This document shows, piece by piece, positions 37,148 to 46,340 of a DNA stretch of 64,000 nt. Position numbers and translations under genes: made by a program. The stretch comes from Nitrosospira sp. NpAV. Lineage in GTDB: Bacteria > Pseudomonadota > Gammaproteobacteria > Burkholderiales > Nitrosomonadaceae. Under the pieces are notes generated by a model, which was not told the DNA's origin, ran no database searches, and saw only the letters and a program-made list of their open reading frames with translations. Each line of letters begins with the position of its first letter. The stretch's first letter is position 1. The stretch lies in contig NZ_JXQM01000008.1 of NCBI RefSeq assembly GCF_000832065.1, forward strand, positions 124,001 through 188,000, read 5' to 3'.

Positions 37148-37702
37148 ATGAAATGTGTTAGATGGGTTGTTACAGCCACCATATTGACGACAGTACTAAT
37201 GGGCTGCGCGCAGACGCCACCCGCGCCCCAGGCCCAGCAATATAAGGATAGTGAGTTACCCGTTCCCGCTGACTACAAGAGCTGGCCTAAATTTTTGTCC
37301 GAAATCCAGCGTACCGACACTAAACAGGTACGTGAGATCTATATCAATCCTATCGGGCATAGCACAAAAATGGGCGAGGCTTTCCCCAACGGGACTATTT
37401 CGGTAATGGAAATCTACAAGGCGCGTGAAGCCGCTGACGGCACGCCGCTGAAAGGTGCGGATGGCAAGTTTGTCAAGGGTGACCTGCTCAAAGTGGCGGT
37501 AATGGGCAAAGGCGCCGGCTGGGGTGAAAGCGTAACGCCCCAAGACCTCAGGAATGGCGACTGGATATACGCCATGTATATGGCAGATGGAAAAACGAAA
37601 GCGCCGGATGATATTGTTACCTGCCGTGCCTGTCATCTGCCGCTGACAGACAAGGATTACATTTTCCGCTATGACGAGTATTTCCAGAAGCGGGTAAACT
37701 AA
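37148..37702 (+). CDS. Cytochrome P460-family c-haem lipoprotein
   Basis: 184 residues. Signal peptide with lipobox (LMGC, lipidated Cys20), then the Cytochrom_P460-type domain: YKSWPKFLSEIQ, REIYINP, a Gly/Lys-rich hairpin region, RNGDWIYAMYMADG, and a single haem c site CRACH (Cys159-Cys162-His163) near the C-terminus, as in the family. Nitrosomonas P460 oxidises hydroxylamine and NO, and has a Lys crosslinked to the haem; related cytochromes c'-beta lack it. Here Lys74 follows YINPIGHST and is a candidate, but I cannot align it safely. Ribosome site ACAGGAG. It is monocistronic and converges on secA. Confidence 0.82.
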   Translation: MKCVRWVVTATILTTVLMGCAQTPPAPQAQQYKDSELPVPADYKSWPKFLSEIQRTDTKQVREIYINPIGHSTKMGEAFPNGTISVMEIYKAREAADGTPLKGADGKFVKGDLLKVAVMGKGAGWGESVTPQDLRNGDWIYAMYMADGKTKAPDDIVTCRACHLPLTDKDYIFRYDEYFQKRVN

Positions 37703-37723
37703 TCAGCGGATACACGACTACCC

Positions 37724-37757
37724 ATTGCGCTCGGCTGCCCCGTGCAGCGAGCGCAAT
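37724..37757. terminator. Hairpin between convergent P460 and secA genes
   Basis: ATTGCGCTCG (37724-37733) pairs with CGAGCGCAAT (37748-37757), and CTGC/GCAG continues the stem after one bulged G, leaving a CCCGT loop. This is a very stable structure touching the secA stop codon. U-tracts are missing on both sides, so factor-independent termination is uncertain, but position suggests a bidirectional end. Confidence 0.55.
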
Positions 37758-40495
37758 TAGCTCAGTTTACCGTGGCATTGCTTATACTTCTTTCCTGATC
37801 CGCATGGACACGGATCGTTGCGGCCGACTTTCCCACCCTGGCGCACGAACGGTTGATGCTTTTCCAGGCGCTGTTCGTCATGATCTTCATGATCGCCCGC
37901 TTCATCCAGCGCCTCCTCGTAAGCCGCGTGATGATATTGGACGTTCACCGGCGCACGCTGTGTTTCCGCCACCGCCTCCACCTGTTGCTCGCTTCTGATT
38001 TGAACGGTCATGAGCACCTTGGTGACCTCTGTCTTGATCTCTTCCAGCATGGAAGTAAATAGCTCAAAGGCTTCGCGTTTATACTCCTGTTTGGGATTTT
38101 TCTGCGCATACCCGCGCAAATGAATACCCTGGCGCAGATGATCGAGCGCCGCCAGATGCTCCCGCCAATGAGTATCGAGACTTTGCAGCATCACCGCCCG
38201 CTCATATTGATGCATGACATTGACGCCGACCTGATCCACTTTCCCGGAATAATGTTCCTGTGCTATTCCGGCGATACGCTGATGCAGGCTTTCTTCATGC
38301 AGATCGGGTTCTTTCTCCAGCCATTCCCGCAGCGGCAACGACAACTGATATTCGGCAACCAGTGCCTTTTCCAGTCCCGGTATGTCCCATTGCTCCTCGA
38401 CGCTTTGTGGCGGGATATACAGGGCGATGAGACCCCCCAATACATCTGCGCGCATGGCGGTAATCGTCTCTGAAATATCCTGAGATTCGAGAAGCTCGTT
38501 ACGTTGTTCATAGATCACCTTGCGCTGATCATTGGCAACATCATCGTATTCCAGCAATTGCTTGCGCATGTCGAAATTACGGGCTTCCACCTTGCGCTGG
38601 GCATTCTCGATGGCACGCGTAACCCAAGGATGCTCAATGGCCTCGCCTTCCGGCATGTTGAGCTTCTGCATAATGTTTGCCACGCGATCGGATGCGAAAA
38701 TGCGCAGCAGCGGATCCTCCAGCGAAAGATAAAAGCGACTGGAGCCAGGGTCGCCCTGACGCCCTGAGCGGCCACGCAACTGGTTATCCACGCGGCGGGA
38801 CTCATGCCGTTCAGTGCCGATGATATGTAGGCCCCCTTGCTTCAGCACTTCCTCGTGAAGCAATTGCCATTGCCCTTGCAATTCTCCTGTGCGCTCAAGC
38901 TTGGCGGTCTCGCTTATGGTTTCATCGACACGAATGCGCTCAAGTTCCGGCTCCGGGTTGCCCCCCAGCACGATGTCGGTACCCCGGCCCGCCATATTGG
39001 TGGCGATGGTGATCATTTTTGGACGGCCGGCCTGGGTGACGATTTCAGCTTCTCTCGCATGCTGCTTGGCATTAAGTACCTGATGGGGCAGCTGCTCATG
39101 AGTGAGCAGTCCGGACAGCAGCTCATTGTTCTCAATAGAGGTGGTTCCGACCAGGACAGGTTGCCCCCTCTCATAGCAGTCCTTAATATCCGCGATGATG
39201 GCGCGATTCTTTTCATCCATGGTACGGAATACCTGGTCCATGCGATCATTGCGTATCATGGGACGATGGGTCGGGATGATCACCGTTTCCAACCCGTAAA
39301 TCTGCTGAAACTCATAGGCTTCAGTATCCGCCGTACCCGTCATGCCGGCCAATTTTTGGTACATGCGGAAATAATTCTGAAAAGTGATCGAGGCAAGCGT
39401 CTGGTTTTCCTTCTGGATCGGAACGCCTTCTTTGGCTTCCACGGCCTGATGCAATCCTTCCGACCAGCGCCTGCCGGACATCAATCGACCGGTGAATTCA
39501 TCGACAATGACGACTTCGCCATTCTGAACCACGTAATGCTGATCGCGAAGAAATAAGGCATGGGCTCGTAAAGCAGCGTAAAGATGGTGAACAAGATTAA
39601 TGTTGGCGGGATCATAGAGGCTGGTTCCCGGTGTTAGCAAGCCGCTCTGGGCAAGCAATTTTTCCGCGTGCTCGAAACCCGCCTCACTCAACAACACCTG
39701 CTGGGATTTCTCGTCCACGCTGAAATCACCCGGACTCTTCTCTGTTTCCTGACGGGCAAGTTTGGGAATCAGCGTGTTCATACGCACATACACGTCGGTG
39801 TTGCCTTCCGCCTGACCCGATATAATCAATGGAGTGCGTGCTTCGTCAATCAGAATGGAATCCACTTCATCAACGATGGCATAATTGAGCACGCGTTGCA
39901 CACGCTCGACAGGGTGATTCACCATATTGTCGCGCAGGTAATCAAACCCATATTCGTTGTTGGTACCATAAGTGATGCCAGCAGCATAGGCTGCCTGCTT
40001 GTCGCCGTGATCCATCTGAGAGAGGATCACACCGACACTGATACCAAGGAACTGATAGATGCGCCCCATCCATTCCGCATCCCGCTTGGCGAGATAGTCA
40101 TTCACCGTCACCAGGTGAACCCCTTTGTCGGCCAGGGCATTGAGGTACGCGGGCAAAGTCGCCATCAGCGTTTTTCCCTCACCCGTACGCATCTCGGCAA
40201 TTTTGCCGCTATGCAGCACCATGCCGCCGATCAACTGTACGTCAAAGTGGCGCATCCCGAGTATCCGTTTGCTGGCTTCGCGCACCACGGCAAACGCTTC
40301 CGGCAGCAAGGCATCGAGCGTGGTTCCATCGGCAATCCGTTGCCGGAACTCATCGGTCTTCGCACGTAGCTCCGTGTCAGTGAGCGCCCCAAACTTGGCC
40401 TCCAGCGCGTTGATCGTCCCCACCATCTGGAAATACTGTTTGATCAGCCGGTCATTCCGGCTTCCGAAGACCTTCTTGAGCAGATTGTTCAGCAT
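37757..40495 (-). CDS. secA: Preprotein translocase ATPase SecA
   Basis: 912 residues from the ATG at 40495 ([16 protein letters not shown], the family N-terminus); the open frame reaches 40531, but those twelve residues do not fit. It is the motor that drives unfolded preproteins through SecYEG. Walker A is MRTGEGKT (about residues 103-110), Walker [17 protein letters not shown], followed by the preprotein crosslinking domain, [12 protein letters not shown] and the helical scaffold. The C-terminal linker ends in a zinc-binding SEC-C motif, [16 protein letters not shown], used for SecB/ribosome contact. It follows the M23 peptidase gene, with a strong terminator between them. Confidence 0.97.
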   Translation of the reverse strand: MLNNLLKKVFGSRNDRLIKQYFQMVGTINALEAKFGALTDTELRAKTDEFRQRIADGTTLDALLPEAFAVVREASKRILGMRHFDVQLIGGMVLHSGKIAEMRTGEGKTLMATLPAYLNALADKGVHLVTVNDYLAKRDAEWMGRIYQFLGISVGVILSQMDHGDKQAAYAAGITYGTNNEYGFDYLRDNMVNHPVERVQRVLNYAIVDEVDSILIDEARTPLIISGQAEGNTDVYVRMNTLIPKLARQETEKSPGDFSVDEKSQQVLLSEAGFEHAEKLLAQSGLLTPGTSLYDPANINLVHHLYAALRAHALFLRDQHYVVQNGEVVIVDEFTGRLMSGRRWSEGLHQAVEAKEGVPIQKENQTLASITFQNYFRMYQKLAGMTGTADTEAYEFQQIYGLETVIIPTHRPMIRNDRMDQVFRTMDEKNRAIIADIKDCYERGQPVLVGTTSIENNELLSGLLTHEQLPHQVLNAKQHAREAEIVTQAGRPKMITIATNMAGRGTDIVLGGNPEPELERIRVDETISETAKLERTGELQGQWQLLHEEVLKQGGLHIIGTERHESRRVDNQLRGRSGRQGDPGSSRFYLSLEDPLLRIFASDRVANIMQKLNMPEGEAIEHPWVTRAIENAQRKVEARNFDMRKQLLEYDDVANDQRKVIYEQRNELLESQDISETITAMRADVLGGLIALYIPPQSVEEQWDIPGLEKALVAEYQLSLPLREWLEKEPDLHEESLHQRIAGIAQEHYSGKVDQVGVNVMHQYERAVMLQSLDTHWREHLAALDHLRQGIHLRGYAQKNPKQEYKREAFELFTSMLEEIKTEVTKVLMTVQIRSEQQVEAVAETQRAPVNVQYHHAAYEEALDEAGDHEDHDEQRLEKHQPFVRQGGKVGRNDPCPCGSGKKYKQCHGKLS

Positions 40496-40529
40496 GAAAT
40501 TCCAGAAAATTCTATTTAAACAAACGTCC

Positions 40530-40563
40530 AAAAAATAAGGGGTGAGGTTTTTGGCCTCACCCC
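40530..40563 (-). terminator. Rho-independent terminator after the M23 peptidase gene
   Basis: On the minus strand GGGGTGAGG (40563-40555) pairs with CCTCACCCC (40547-40539) around a CCAAAAA loop and is followed by TTATTTTTT. It lies 22 bp after the M23 stop and 35 bp before the secA start, so secA probably has its own promoter in this very short space or depends on read-through. Confidence 0.85.
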
Positions 40564-40585
40564 CGCAGCAGAGTATTGATCCGGC

Positions 40586-41503
40586 TCAACTAGGCATCTT
40601 CAAGAATCGTGATGGATTTTGCGGCAAGCCTCTGTGCCTGACTTCAAAATGCAAATGCGGACCGGTGGAACGGCCAGTGCTGCCCACTTCCGCGATCTTC
40701 TGTCCACGTACCACCACTTGGCCTACTTTGACCAAACGCTTGGATGCATGGGCATAGCGACTGACGAGATCATTACCGTGGTCAACATCGATCATATTAC
40801 CATATTCGGAATGGAAACCGGAATACACGACCACACCTCCCGCCGCGGCGACGATCGGGGTGCCTGTCGCGGCTGTGAAATCCACCCCTTCGTGGAAAAC
40901 GCTCCTTCCGGTGAAAGGATCAATGCGCACGCCAAATCCGGAAGAGTGCCACTTCGTGCTTACCGGCATAATGGAGGGAAGCATTTTTTTCTTGAGCCTG
41001 TCTTGCATCATTACGGAATCCAGCGCGCCGAGCTTATCGGCGCGATCGTCCAGCATGAGCGACAGCTCCTGGATTTTATTGCTGACTTCTAAAAATGACA
41101 TATCCCGAGACGGCAGGGTAGAAGCGACACCTCCCTGCCCAGGATTTTGGTTGAACAGAAATTCCTGCGGCTTGATGCCTGACAGCTCCGCCAGACGCGC
41201 GCCCACTGAATCAAGCCGCAACAGCTGGGCTTGCATCTGGCCCATTCTGACCGCCATGGCGTTGAGGCTATCGCGCAAATACGACTGGGTTTTTTGATGT
41301 TCTTCCGCCTGTACGCTCAAAACCAGCGATCTCAAGGTGGGACTGTCAATCTTGTCGGCATAACGCAGGGAAAGATAATTCAATCCCATCGCCAGTAACA
41401 CAGCACTGAACAGGAACCCTCCCGCGAAAAGTGCGAGGTGCACGCGGGTCACTGTCAGGGTTCTTGCCTTTGCCAAATTATTGGAAACTAGAATAATATT
41501 CAT
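40586..41503 (-). CDS. M23-family peptidoglycan endopeptidase, membrane-anchored
   Basis: 305 residues. An N-terminal cytoplasmic segment and one transmembrane helix (LALFAGGFLFSAVLLAMGLNY, about residues 24-44) precede a coiled-coil-like region (to about 160) and a C-terminal LytM/M23 domain. Zinc ligands are intact: His..Asp in FHEGVDFTA and HLHFEVR (HxH), with YAHAS and STGRSTGPH between them. A murein hydrolase acting in the periplasm is expected. It lies between the DUF721 gene (divergent) and secA, a conserved betaproteobacterial neighbourhood. A terminator follows immediately. Confidence 0.93.
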   Translation of the reverse strand: MNIILVSNNLAKARTLTVTRVHLALFAGGFLFSAVLLAMGLNYLSLRYADKIDSPTLRSLVLSVQAEEHQKTQSYLRDSLNAMAVRMGQMQAQLLRLDSVGARLAELSGIKPQEFLFNQNPGQGGVASTLPSRDMSFLEVSNKIQELSLMLDDRADKLGALDSVMMQDRLKKKMLPSIMPVSTKWHSSGFGVRIDPFTGRSVFHEGVDFTAATGTPIVAAAGGVVVYSGFHSEYGNMIDVDHGNDLVSRYAHASKRLVKVGQVVVRGQKIAEVGSTGRSTGPHLHFEVRHRGLPQNPSRFLKMPS

Positions 41504-41528
41504 CTTTATTCCCTATCATTGTTCAGCC

Positions 41529-41987
41529 ATGACCGCACGCAAGATCAATTTTTACCTCGGCGCCCTCAGCACTATGCCCGCTCATCAACGACTATTCGAT
41601 CACATGGACAAGTTAACTGCGATGCAACGGGTATTCATGGAAATTGCTCCGCCGCAACTGGCTCAACGCTGCACTCTAGGCGGGTTCTTCGAAGGGAACC
41701 TGACTCTATGCGCATATAACGGTGCGATTGCAGCAAAACTCAGGCAAATCTTACCGTCGTTATTATTAAAATTTCGGGTGAGAGGTTATGAGGTTACTGC
41801 AATTCGGGTTACTGTGCAAGCAAATTACCGTTCTATTACAGGACGTGAACTAGCCGCAAACGGGCCGGCTGGGAAGCGGCAAATAGGCCAGGCTGGCATG
41901 AAAAGTCTGGTCGGGCTCGCTGCCGGATTGCCCCGGTCACCCCTGAAAAGTGCCATCGAATCATTACTGAAAAAGAAAAATGAATAG
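41529..41987 (+). CDS. DUF721 / DciA-like protein
   Basis: 152 residues from the ATG at 41529 (MTARKINFYLG); a frame start at 41481 lies in the divergent gene's promoter space. It resembles the small DUF721 proteins: the pattern LQKL..AMQRVFMEIAPPQLAQRC, then LTLCAYNGAIAAKLRQILPSLL and RVRGYEVTAIRVTVQ. Some members (DciA) recruit the replicative helicase; others are uncharacterised, so the role is tentative. The C-terminal tail is Lys-rich (SLLKKKNE). It is divergent from the M23 gene with only 25 bp between starts. Confidence 0.75.
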   Translation: MTARKINFYLGALSTMPAHQRLFDHMDKLTAMQRVFMEIAPPQLAQRCTLGGFFEGNLTLCAYNGAIAAKLRQILPSLLLKFRVRGYEVTAIRVTVQANYRSITGRELAANGPAGKRQIGQAGMKSLVGLAAGLPRSPLKSAIESLLKKKNE

Positions 41988-42026
41988 AACAAATGCGGAT
42001 GGCGATACGCTGGCAGTATGGGTAGC

Positions 42027-42048
42027 TGGGCTAGCGAAGCGTAACCCA
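42027..42048. repeat. Short palindromic repeat (TGGGCTAGCGAAGCGTAACCCA)
   Basis: The 22-bp block begins TGGGCTAGCG and ends CGTAACCCA; its ends pair (TGGG/CCCA), with a GCGAAGC mini-hairpin inside. It resembles the GGGTTAGCGAAGCGTAACCC elements seen widely in bacterial intergenic DNA. It lies in the ftsZ-DUF721 gap, where lpxC normally stands. Confidence 0.5.
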
Positions 42049-42187
42049 ACAACTCAACCCATTCTCTTAATTTCCATTCTTCCCCACTCCACGGATCACA
42101 GAACAATCGCCGGCATTCCACTGTAACGACGGTGAAAAGAACGAACTCCCCACGATCCGGGGCTTACCGCGTATCTCATAACCTTTT

Positions 42188-42213
42188 GTCGGATTACGCG
42201 ACGCTAACCCGAC
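42188..42213. repeat. Short palindromic repeat, second type copy
   Basis: GTCGGATTACGCGACGCTAA then CCCGAC: outer GTCGG/CCGAC arms and inner ATTACGC-GA-CGCTAA imperfect arms. It appears to belong to the same class as the block at 42027, 140 bp away, and sits 19 bp after the ftsZ stop; it may end the dcw transcript. Confidence 0.5.
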
Positions 42214-42231
42214 TAAACTTCTGGTGTACTC

Positions 42232-43398
42232 TCAATCAGCTTGTTTCCTCAAGAATGCGGGAATATCCAGCATATCCACCCCCGACTGTTTCATGGCTTC
42301 CACCGTGGCATCGCGCCTCCTGTTCGTGCGGATCGCAGCGGGCGCATCCAGCTCCTTCCAGTTTACGGTGTCCGAGAACATGATATTGTCCGTCCCGGTA
42401 CGTGTGTGAATCACGCTTAGCGGTTTGGGCTGCATGCGATTACCCACGCCGCCGAGGCCTGTCGCGACCATGGTGACCCGCAGGTTGTCCTGCATGTTTT
42501 CGTCGATCACGGTGCCGACAATCACGGTGGCATCATCGGCGGTAAAGCCCTTGATGGTGCTCATCACTTCGTGGACTTCCCGCATTTTCATTCCCGAGCT
42601 GGCGGTAATGTTGACCAGTATGCCCCGCGCGCCCGAGAGATTCACATCTTCCAGCAAGGGGCTGGCTACCGCCTGCTCCGCCGCTGCGTGAGCACGGTCC
42701 ATCCCCGCGGCGGTTGCGGAACCCATCATTGCCATGCCCATTTCCGACATGACGGTTTTCACGTCGGCAAAATCGACGTTCACCAGGCCCGGGCAATTGA
42801 TCACCTCCGCGATTCCCGCGACGGCACCATATAGCACATTATTGGCGGCCTTGAATGCATCCAGCATGCTGACATCGTCGCCCAGCACCACCATGAGCTT
42901 GTCATTGGGAATCACGATCAACGAATCGACATGTTGCGACAGGGCTTCCATACCGGCCTGCGCCGCTTTGAGCCGTCTTCCTTCAAAGGAAAAAGGCTTG
43001 GTAACCACCGCCACGGTAAGAATATCCAATTCCTTCGCCACCTGCGCGACCACTGGCGCGGCACCGGTACCGGTGCCGCCGCCCATTCCGGCGGTGACAA
43101 ACAGCATGTCGGCGCCTTCTATCAATTCCGCGATGCGGTCGCGGTCCTCCATCGCGGCGTCGCGTCCGATTTCAGGATTGGCCCCCGCACCCAGTCCCTT
43201 GGTGATTGCGGATCCCAATTGCAATTGCGTGCGCGCTTGATTGCGTTTCAATGCCTGGGCATCGGTGTTGGCGGAAATAAACTCGACACCTTGCACCCCA
43301 TTCTGGATCATGTGATCCACCGCATTGCCGCCGCAGCCGCCGATGCCAATGACCTTGATAACGGCTTCCTGAGTTTGTGTATCCATTATTTCGAACAT
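42232..43398 (-). CDS. ftsZ: Cell division GTPase FtsZ
   Basis: 388 residues. The tubulin homologue that forms the division ring. The GTP-binding signature GGGTGTGAAPVVA is at about residues 106-118, with GIGGCGGNAVDHM at the N-terminus and NVDFADVKTVM with the T7-loop residues around 208-218. The linker is short and the C-terminal peptide LDIPAFLRKQAD carries the conserved IPAFLR that binds FtsA and ZipA. Ribosome site AAGGAG before ATG at 43398. Last gene of the dcw cluster here; lpxC does not follow. Confidence 0.98.
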   Translation of the reverse strand: MFEIMDTQTQEAVIKVIGIGGCGGNAVDHMIQNGVQGVEFISANTDAQALKRNQARTQLQLGSAITKGLGAGANPEIGRDAAMEDRDRIAELIEGADMLFVTAGMGGGTGTGAAPVVAQVAKELDILTVAVVTKPFSFEGRRLKAAQAGMEALSQHVDSLIVIPNDKLMVVLGDDVSMLDAFKAANNVLYGAVAGIAEVINCPGLVNVDFADVKTVMSEMGMAMMGSATAAGMDRAHAAAEQAVASPLLEDVNLSGARGILVNITASSGMKMREVHEVMSTIKGFTADDATVIVGTVIDENMQDNLRVTMVATGLGGVGNRMQPKPLSVIHTRTGTDNIMFSDTVNWKELDAPAAIRTNRRRDATVEAMKQSGVDMLDIPAFLRKQAD

Positions 43399-43463
43399 GG
43401 CGCTTCTCCTTTAAAAATTGTTAATCAAACTTTATGCGGGTTCCTGCTTTTAACCGCCCGCTA

Positions 43464-44702
43464 TCAAAAATTGCCCTGAAACCAGCTCTTCATTCTTTCA
43501 AGAATCCGTTTGAATGAATTGCCTTGCAGCCGGGTATGCTGATGCCGTTGAACCTGCTCCATGCCGGCCATGATCAACCCTACCCCCGTAGAGCATCGCG
43601 GCGTGAGCACCACTTCCGCCAGCCCGCCGCGATAGTGCGGCAACCCCAGCCGCACGGGCATGTGGAATATCTCCTCGCCGAGCTCCACCATGCCCTGAAG
43701 GGAACTGCTGCCGCCGGTAATTACGATTCCCGATGAAAGCAACTCCTCGAAACCGCTGCGGCGCAACTCAGCCTGCACCAGGGAATAGAGTTCCTCCACA
43801 CGCGGCTCGATGACTTCCGCCAGTGTCTGCCGCGAAAGCTGGCGCGCAGCCCGCTCGCCCACACCTGCCACTTCCACCATTCCGCGCGGGTCAGCCATGC
43901 CGCGCAACGCGCAACCGTAACGGCATTTGATATCTTCCGCATCCTTGGTGGGCGTGCGTAATGCCATCGCAATGTCATTGGTAATCTGGTCTCCGGCAAT
44001 CGGAATCACCGCGGTATGGCGAATCGCGCCATGTGTGAATACCGCAATATCGGTCGTGCCGCCCCCAATATCCACGAGGCATACACCCAGATCTTTTTCG
44101 TCTTCCGACAGCACCGCCATTGCCGAGGCAAGCGGTTGCAGCACCAGATCCCGCACTTCCAGCCCGCAGCGGCGCACGCATTTCATGATGTTCTGTGCCG
44201 CGGACACCGCACCGGTAACGATGTGCACTTTCACCTCCAGCCGCACGCCGCTCATGCCGATAGGCTCACGCACATCTTCCTGCCCGTCTATGATGAATTC
44301 CTGATTGAGGACATGCAGGACTTGCTGGTCGTTGAGAATATTCACGGCCTTGGCGGTTTCCATCACACGCTCCACGTCCAGCTGCGACACCTCCTTGTCC
44401 TTGATCGCAACCATTCCATGCGAATTAAAACTTTTGATATGACTGCCGGCAATGCCGGTGTATACCTCGCGGATTTTGCAATCGGCCATGAGCTCCGCTT
44501 CTTCCAGCGCACGCTGGATCGCGCTCACCGTCGTCTCGATGTTGACGACCACGCCTTTTTTCAAACCGCGCGAGGGATGGCTGCCCATGCCGATCACCTC
44601 GAATCCACCCTCGGGCTTCACCTCCGCGACAATGGCGATGATCTTCGAGGTACCGATGTCGAGGCCGACGATCAGATTTTTATTTTCGTTACTTCTAGTC
44701 AT
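43464..44702 (-). CDS. ftsA: Cell division protein FtsA
   Basis: 412 residues, an actin-like ATPase that tethers FtsZ to the membrane. Phosphate-1 motif VGLDIGTSKI at residues 11-20, SHMFtsA subdomain in the N-terminal half, phosphate-2 CLVDIGGGTTDIAVF, and adenosine motif GIVITGGSSSL. The extreme C-terminus FKRILERMKSWFQGNF is the amphipathic membrane-targeting helix. Its ATG overlaps the ftsQ stop by four bases, giving translational coupling; 65 bp separate it from ftsZ. Confidence 0.97.
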   Translation of the reverse strand: MTRSNENKNLIVGLDIGTSKIIAIVAEVKPEGGFEVIGMGSHPSRGLKKGVVVNIETTVSAIQRALEEAELMADCKIREVYTGIAGSHIKSFNSHGMVAIKDKEVSQLDVERVMETAKAVNILNDQQVLHVLNQEFIIDGQEDVREPIGMSGVRLEVKVHIVTGAVSAAQNIMKCVRRCGLEVRDLVLQPLASAMAVLSEDEKDLGVCLVDIGGGTTDIAVFTHGAIRHTAVIPIAGDQITNDIAMALRTPTKDAEDIKCRYGCALRGMADPRGMVEVAGVGERAARQLSRQTLAEVIEPRVEELYSLVQAELRRSGFEELLSSGIVITGGSSSLQGMVELGEEIFHMPVRLGLPHYRGGLAEVVLTPRCSTGVGLIMAGMEQVQRHQHTRLQGNSFKRILERMKSWFQGNF

Positions 44703-45433
44703 CTACTTGTTTTCACTCGTGGGATCACTTCGGTTCGCACAGCGAATCCGTCGGGGTAACGCAAATCCACATAACTCAATGGCCGGTTTAACTGTGCAAT
44801 GCTGTAGTCATACACTAGGGCATACCGCGCCAATCGTGATTCCATCTGTTGGCGCCCGAGTTCCAGTATGGTTCCATTATCCAGATGGACCCGCCAAGCA
44901 CGGCGGGGCGAAAGATTCATCCGCTCTATGCGCTGTTGCAGAGGCCGCAGCAGTTCCGTAAAGACGGCATACTGCCGCGCCATGTCGTGCGAGGTCCCCG
45001 CCGGCCCATCGAATACCGGCAGTATTTCGTCAGATGCGGCATTGAAAGTTTCACCATGCGTATTCACCAATGCGTTGCTGCCCCAGCGGGCCAGCGCGAC
45101 ATGTTCCTCCAGCGTCACTTCCAGGTTTTGCGGCCAGTGCCGCCGTACGCTTGCAACACGCACCCAGGGCAGCTTCCCGAAGGCATGACGCATGACATTG
45201 AGGTCAAGTGTCAGGAAGCTTCCTATGAACTCGCTGCGAACAGCGCTTTCTATCTGTTCCCGTGTGACATGCTGCAGTTTTCCGTTACCGCTGTTGCCAC
45301 TAACACTCACGGTCTTTAACGGCAACACCGGCAGACTCAGCGCCCACTGGCCGGCGGCATAAATCACCATCAGCGCAACCAGCATAAAGAGCGAGTTGGC
45401 CAGCAGGTCCATGGCCTGATGGTCATCCCACAT
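44699..45433 (-). CDS. ftsQ: Cell division protein FtsQ
   Basis: 244 residues from the ATG at 45433 ([15 protein letters not shown]), which overlaps the end of ddl by 11 bp. The longer frame to 45505 would read 24 residues from inside ddl. One transmembrane helix ([18 protein letters not shown], about 14-31) precedes the POTRA domain ([11 protein letters not shown]..) and the FtsQ beta domain with [21 protein letters not shown]. It bridges FtsK to FtsL/FtsB at the septum. The C-terminus ends [12 protein letters not shown]. Coupled to ftsA downstream. Confidence 0.95.
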   Translation of the reverse strand: MWDDHQAMDLLANSLFMLVALMVIYAAGQWALSLPVLPLKTVSVSGNSGNGKLQHVTREQIESAVRSEFIGSFLTLDLNVMRHAFGKLPWVRVASVRRHWPQNLEVTLEEHVALARWGSNALVNTHGETFNAASDEILPVFDGPAGTSHDMARQYAVFTELLRPLQQRIERMNLSPRRAWRVHLDNGTILELGRQQMESRLARYALVYDYSIAQLNRPLSYVDLRYPDGFAVRTEVIPRVKTSR

Positions 45434-46340
45434 GGGCCAGCTCCAGTATTCGCAGCACCAAATCATCAAACGATATTCCCACCGCCTTTGCCGCCATCGG
45501 CACAAGGCTGTGATCGGTCATGCCAGGCGAAGTGTTGGTCTCAAGAAAATAGGGCCTGCCGGATTTATCCAGTATGACATCCACCCTTCCCCATCCTTCA
45601 CACCCCAATGTGCGGTGCGCTTGCAGCGCCTGCGCCTGAATTGCCTGTTCTTCCATGGCGGATAAACCGCTTGGGCAAAAATACCGCGTATCATCGGAAA
45701 TGTATTTCGCCTGATAATCGTATAAACCGCTCGCTGTCTCTATCCGCACCAGAGGCAGCGGGATTTCTCCGAGAATGCCGACTGTCAATTCCACGCCTTC
45801 GATAAACTGCTCTGCCAGCACCATGGTGTCGTGCTTCGCCGCTAATTCATAGGCAGCCGGCAGGTCGATGGCGGCCATGACCTTGCTCAAGCCGATGGTT
45901 GATCCTTCGCGAGATGGCTTGACAATCAGTGGCAGGCCCAGCGCTTCCGCCACCGCATCAAAGTCACTTTGGGCATTCAGCAAAATATGGCGAGGGGTAC
46001 TGATCCCTGCCGCCTGCCAAAGCAGCTTGGTACGCCATTTATCCATGGCCAGCGCACTCGCCATGACCCCGCTGCCGGTATAGGGCAAACCCATGAGCTC
46101 CAGAGCGCCTTGCACGGTGCCGTCTTCGCCATAGCGCCCATGCAAGGCAATATGTGCCCGGTCGAACCCCTGTTGCAGAAGCGCCTCCATATGCTGTTCG
46201 GAGGGATCGAAGGGATGGGCGTTTACACCTCGGCGCCGGAGCGCATCGAGCACAGCGCGACCGCTTTTGAGTGAAATCTCCCGCTCAGCGGAGCGCCCCC
46301 CCAACAGGACCGCAACTTTTCCGAAATCATGGCTGCTCAT
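45423..46340 (-). CDS. ddl: D-alanine--D-alanine ligase B
   Basis: 305 residues. It makes D-Ala-D-Ala for the UDP-MurNAc pentapeptide. The ATP-grasp fold shows [12 protein letters not shown] at about residues 64-75, the P-loop-like [13 protein letters not shown], and the C-terminal metal and substrate motifs [15 protein letters not shown]. This is the short DdlB form usual inside dcw clusters. It starts within the murB stop (four-base overlap) and runs into ftsQ. Confidence 0.97.
   Translation of the reverse strand: MSSHDFGKVAVLLGGRSAEREISLKSGRAVLDALRRRGVNAHPFDPSEQHMEALLQQGFDRAHIALHGRYGEDGTVQGALELMGLPYTGSGVMASALAMDKWRTKLLWQAAGISTPRHILLNAQSDFDAVAEALGLPLIVKPSREGSTIGLSKVMAAIDLPAAYELAAKHDTMVLAEQFIEGVELTVGILGEIPLPLVRIETASGLYDYQAKYISDDTRYFCPSGLSAMEEQAIQAQALQAHRTLGCEGWGRVDVILDKSGRPYFLETNTSPGMTDHSLVPMAAKAVGISFDDLVLRILELAHVG

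Noticed and set aside
38837-40369. Long plus-strand frames (239 and 233 codons) opposite secA
   Set aside because: secA is unmistakable on the other strand; these are antisense shadows in a long conserved gene.
45545-45575. CTGCCGGATTTATCC inside ddl, resembling the dispersed repeat
   Set aside because: It lies in a conserved coding part and matches only a 9-10 base core, as expected by chance.
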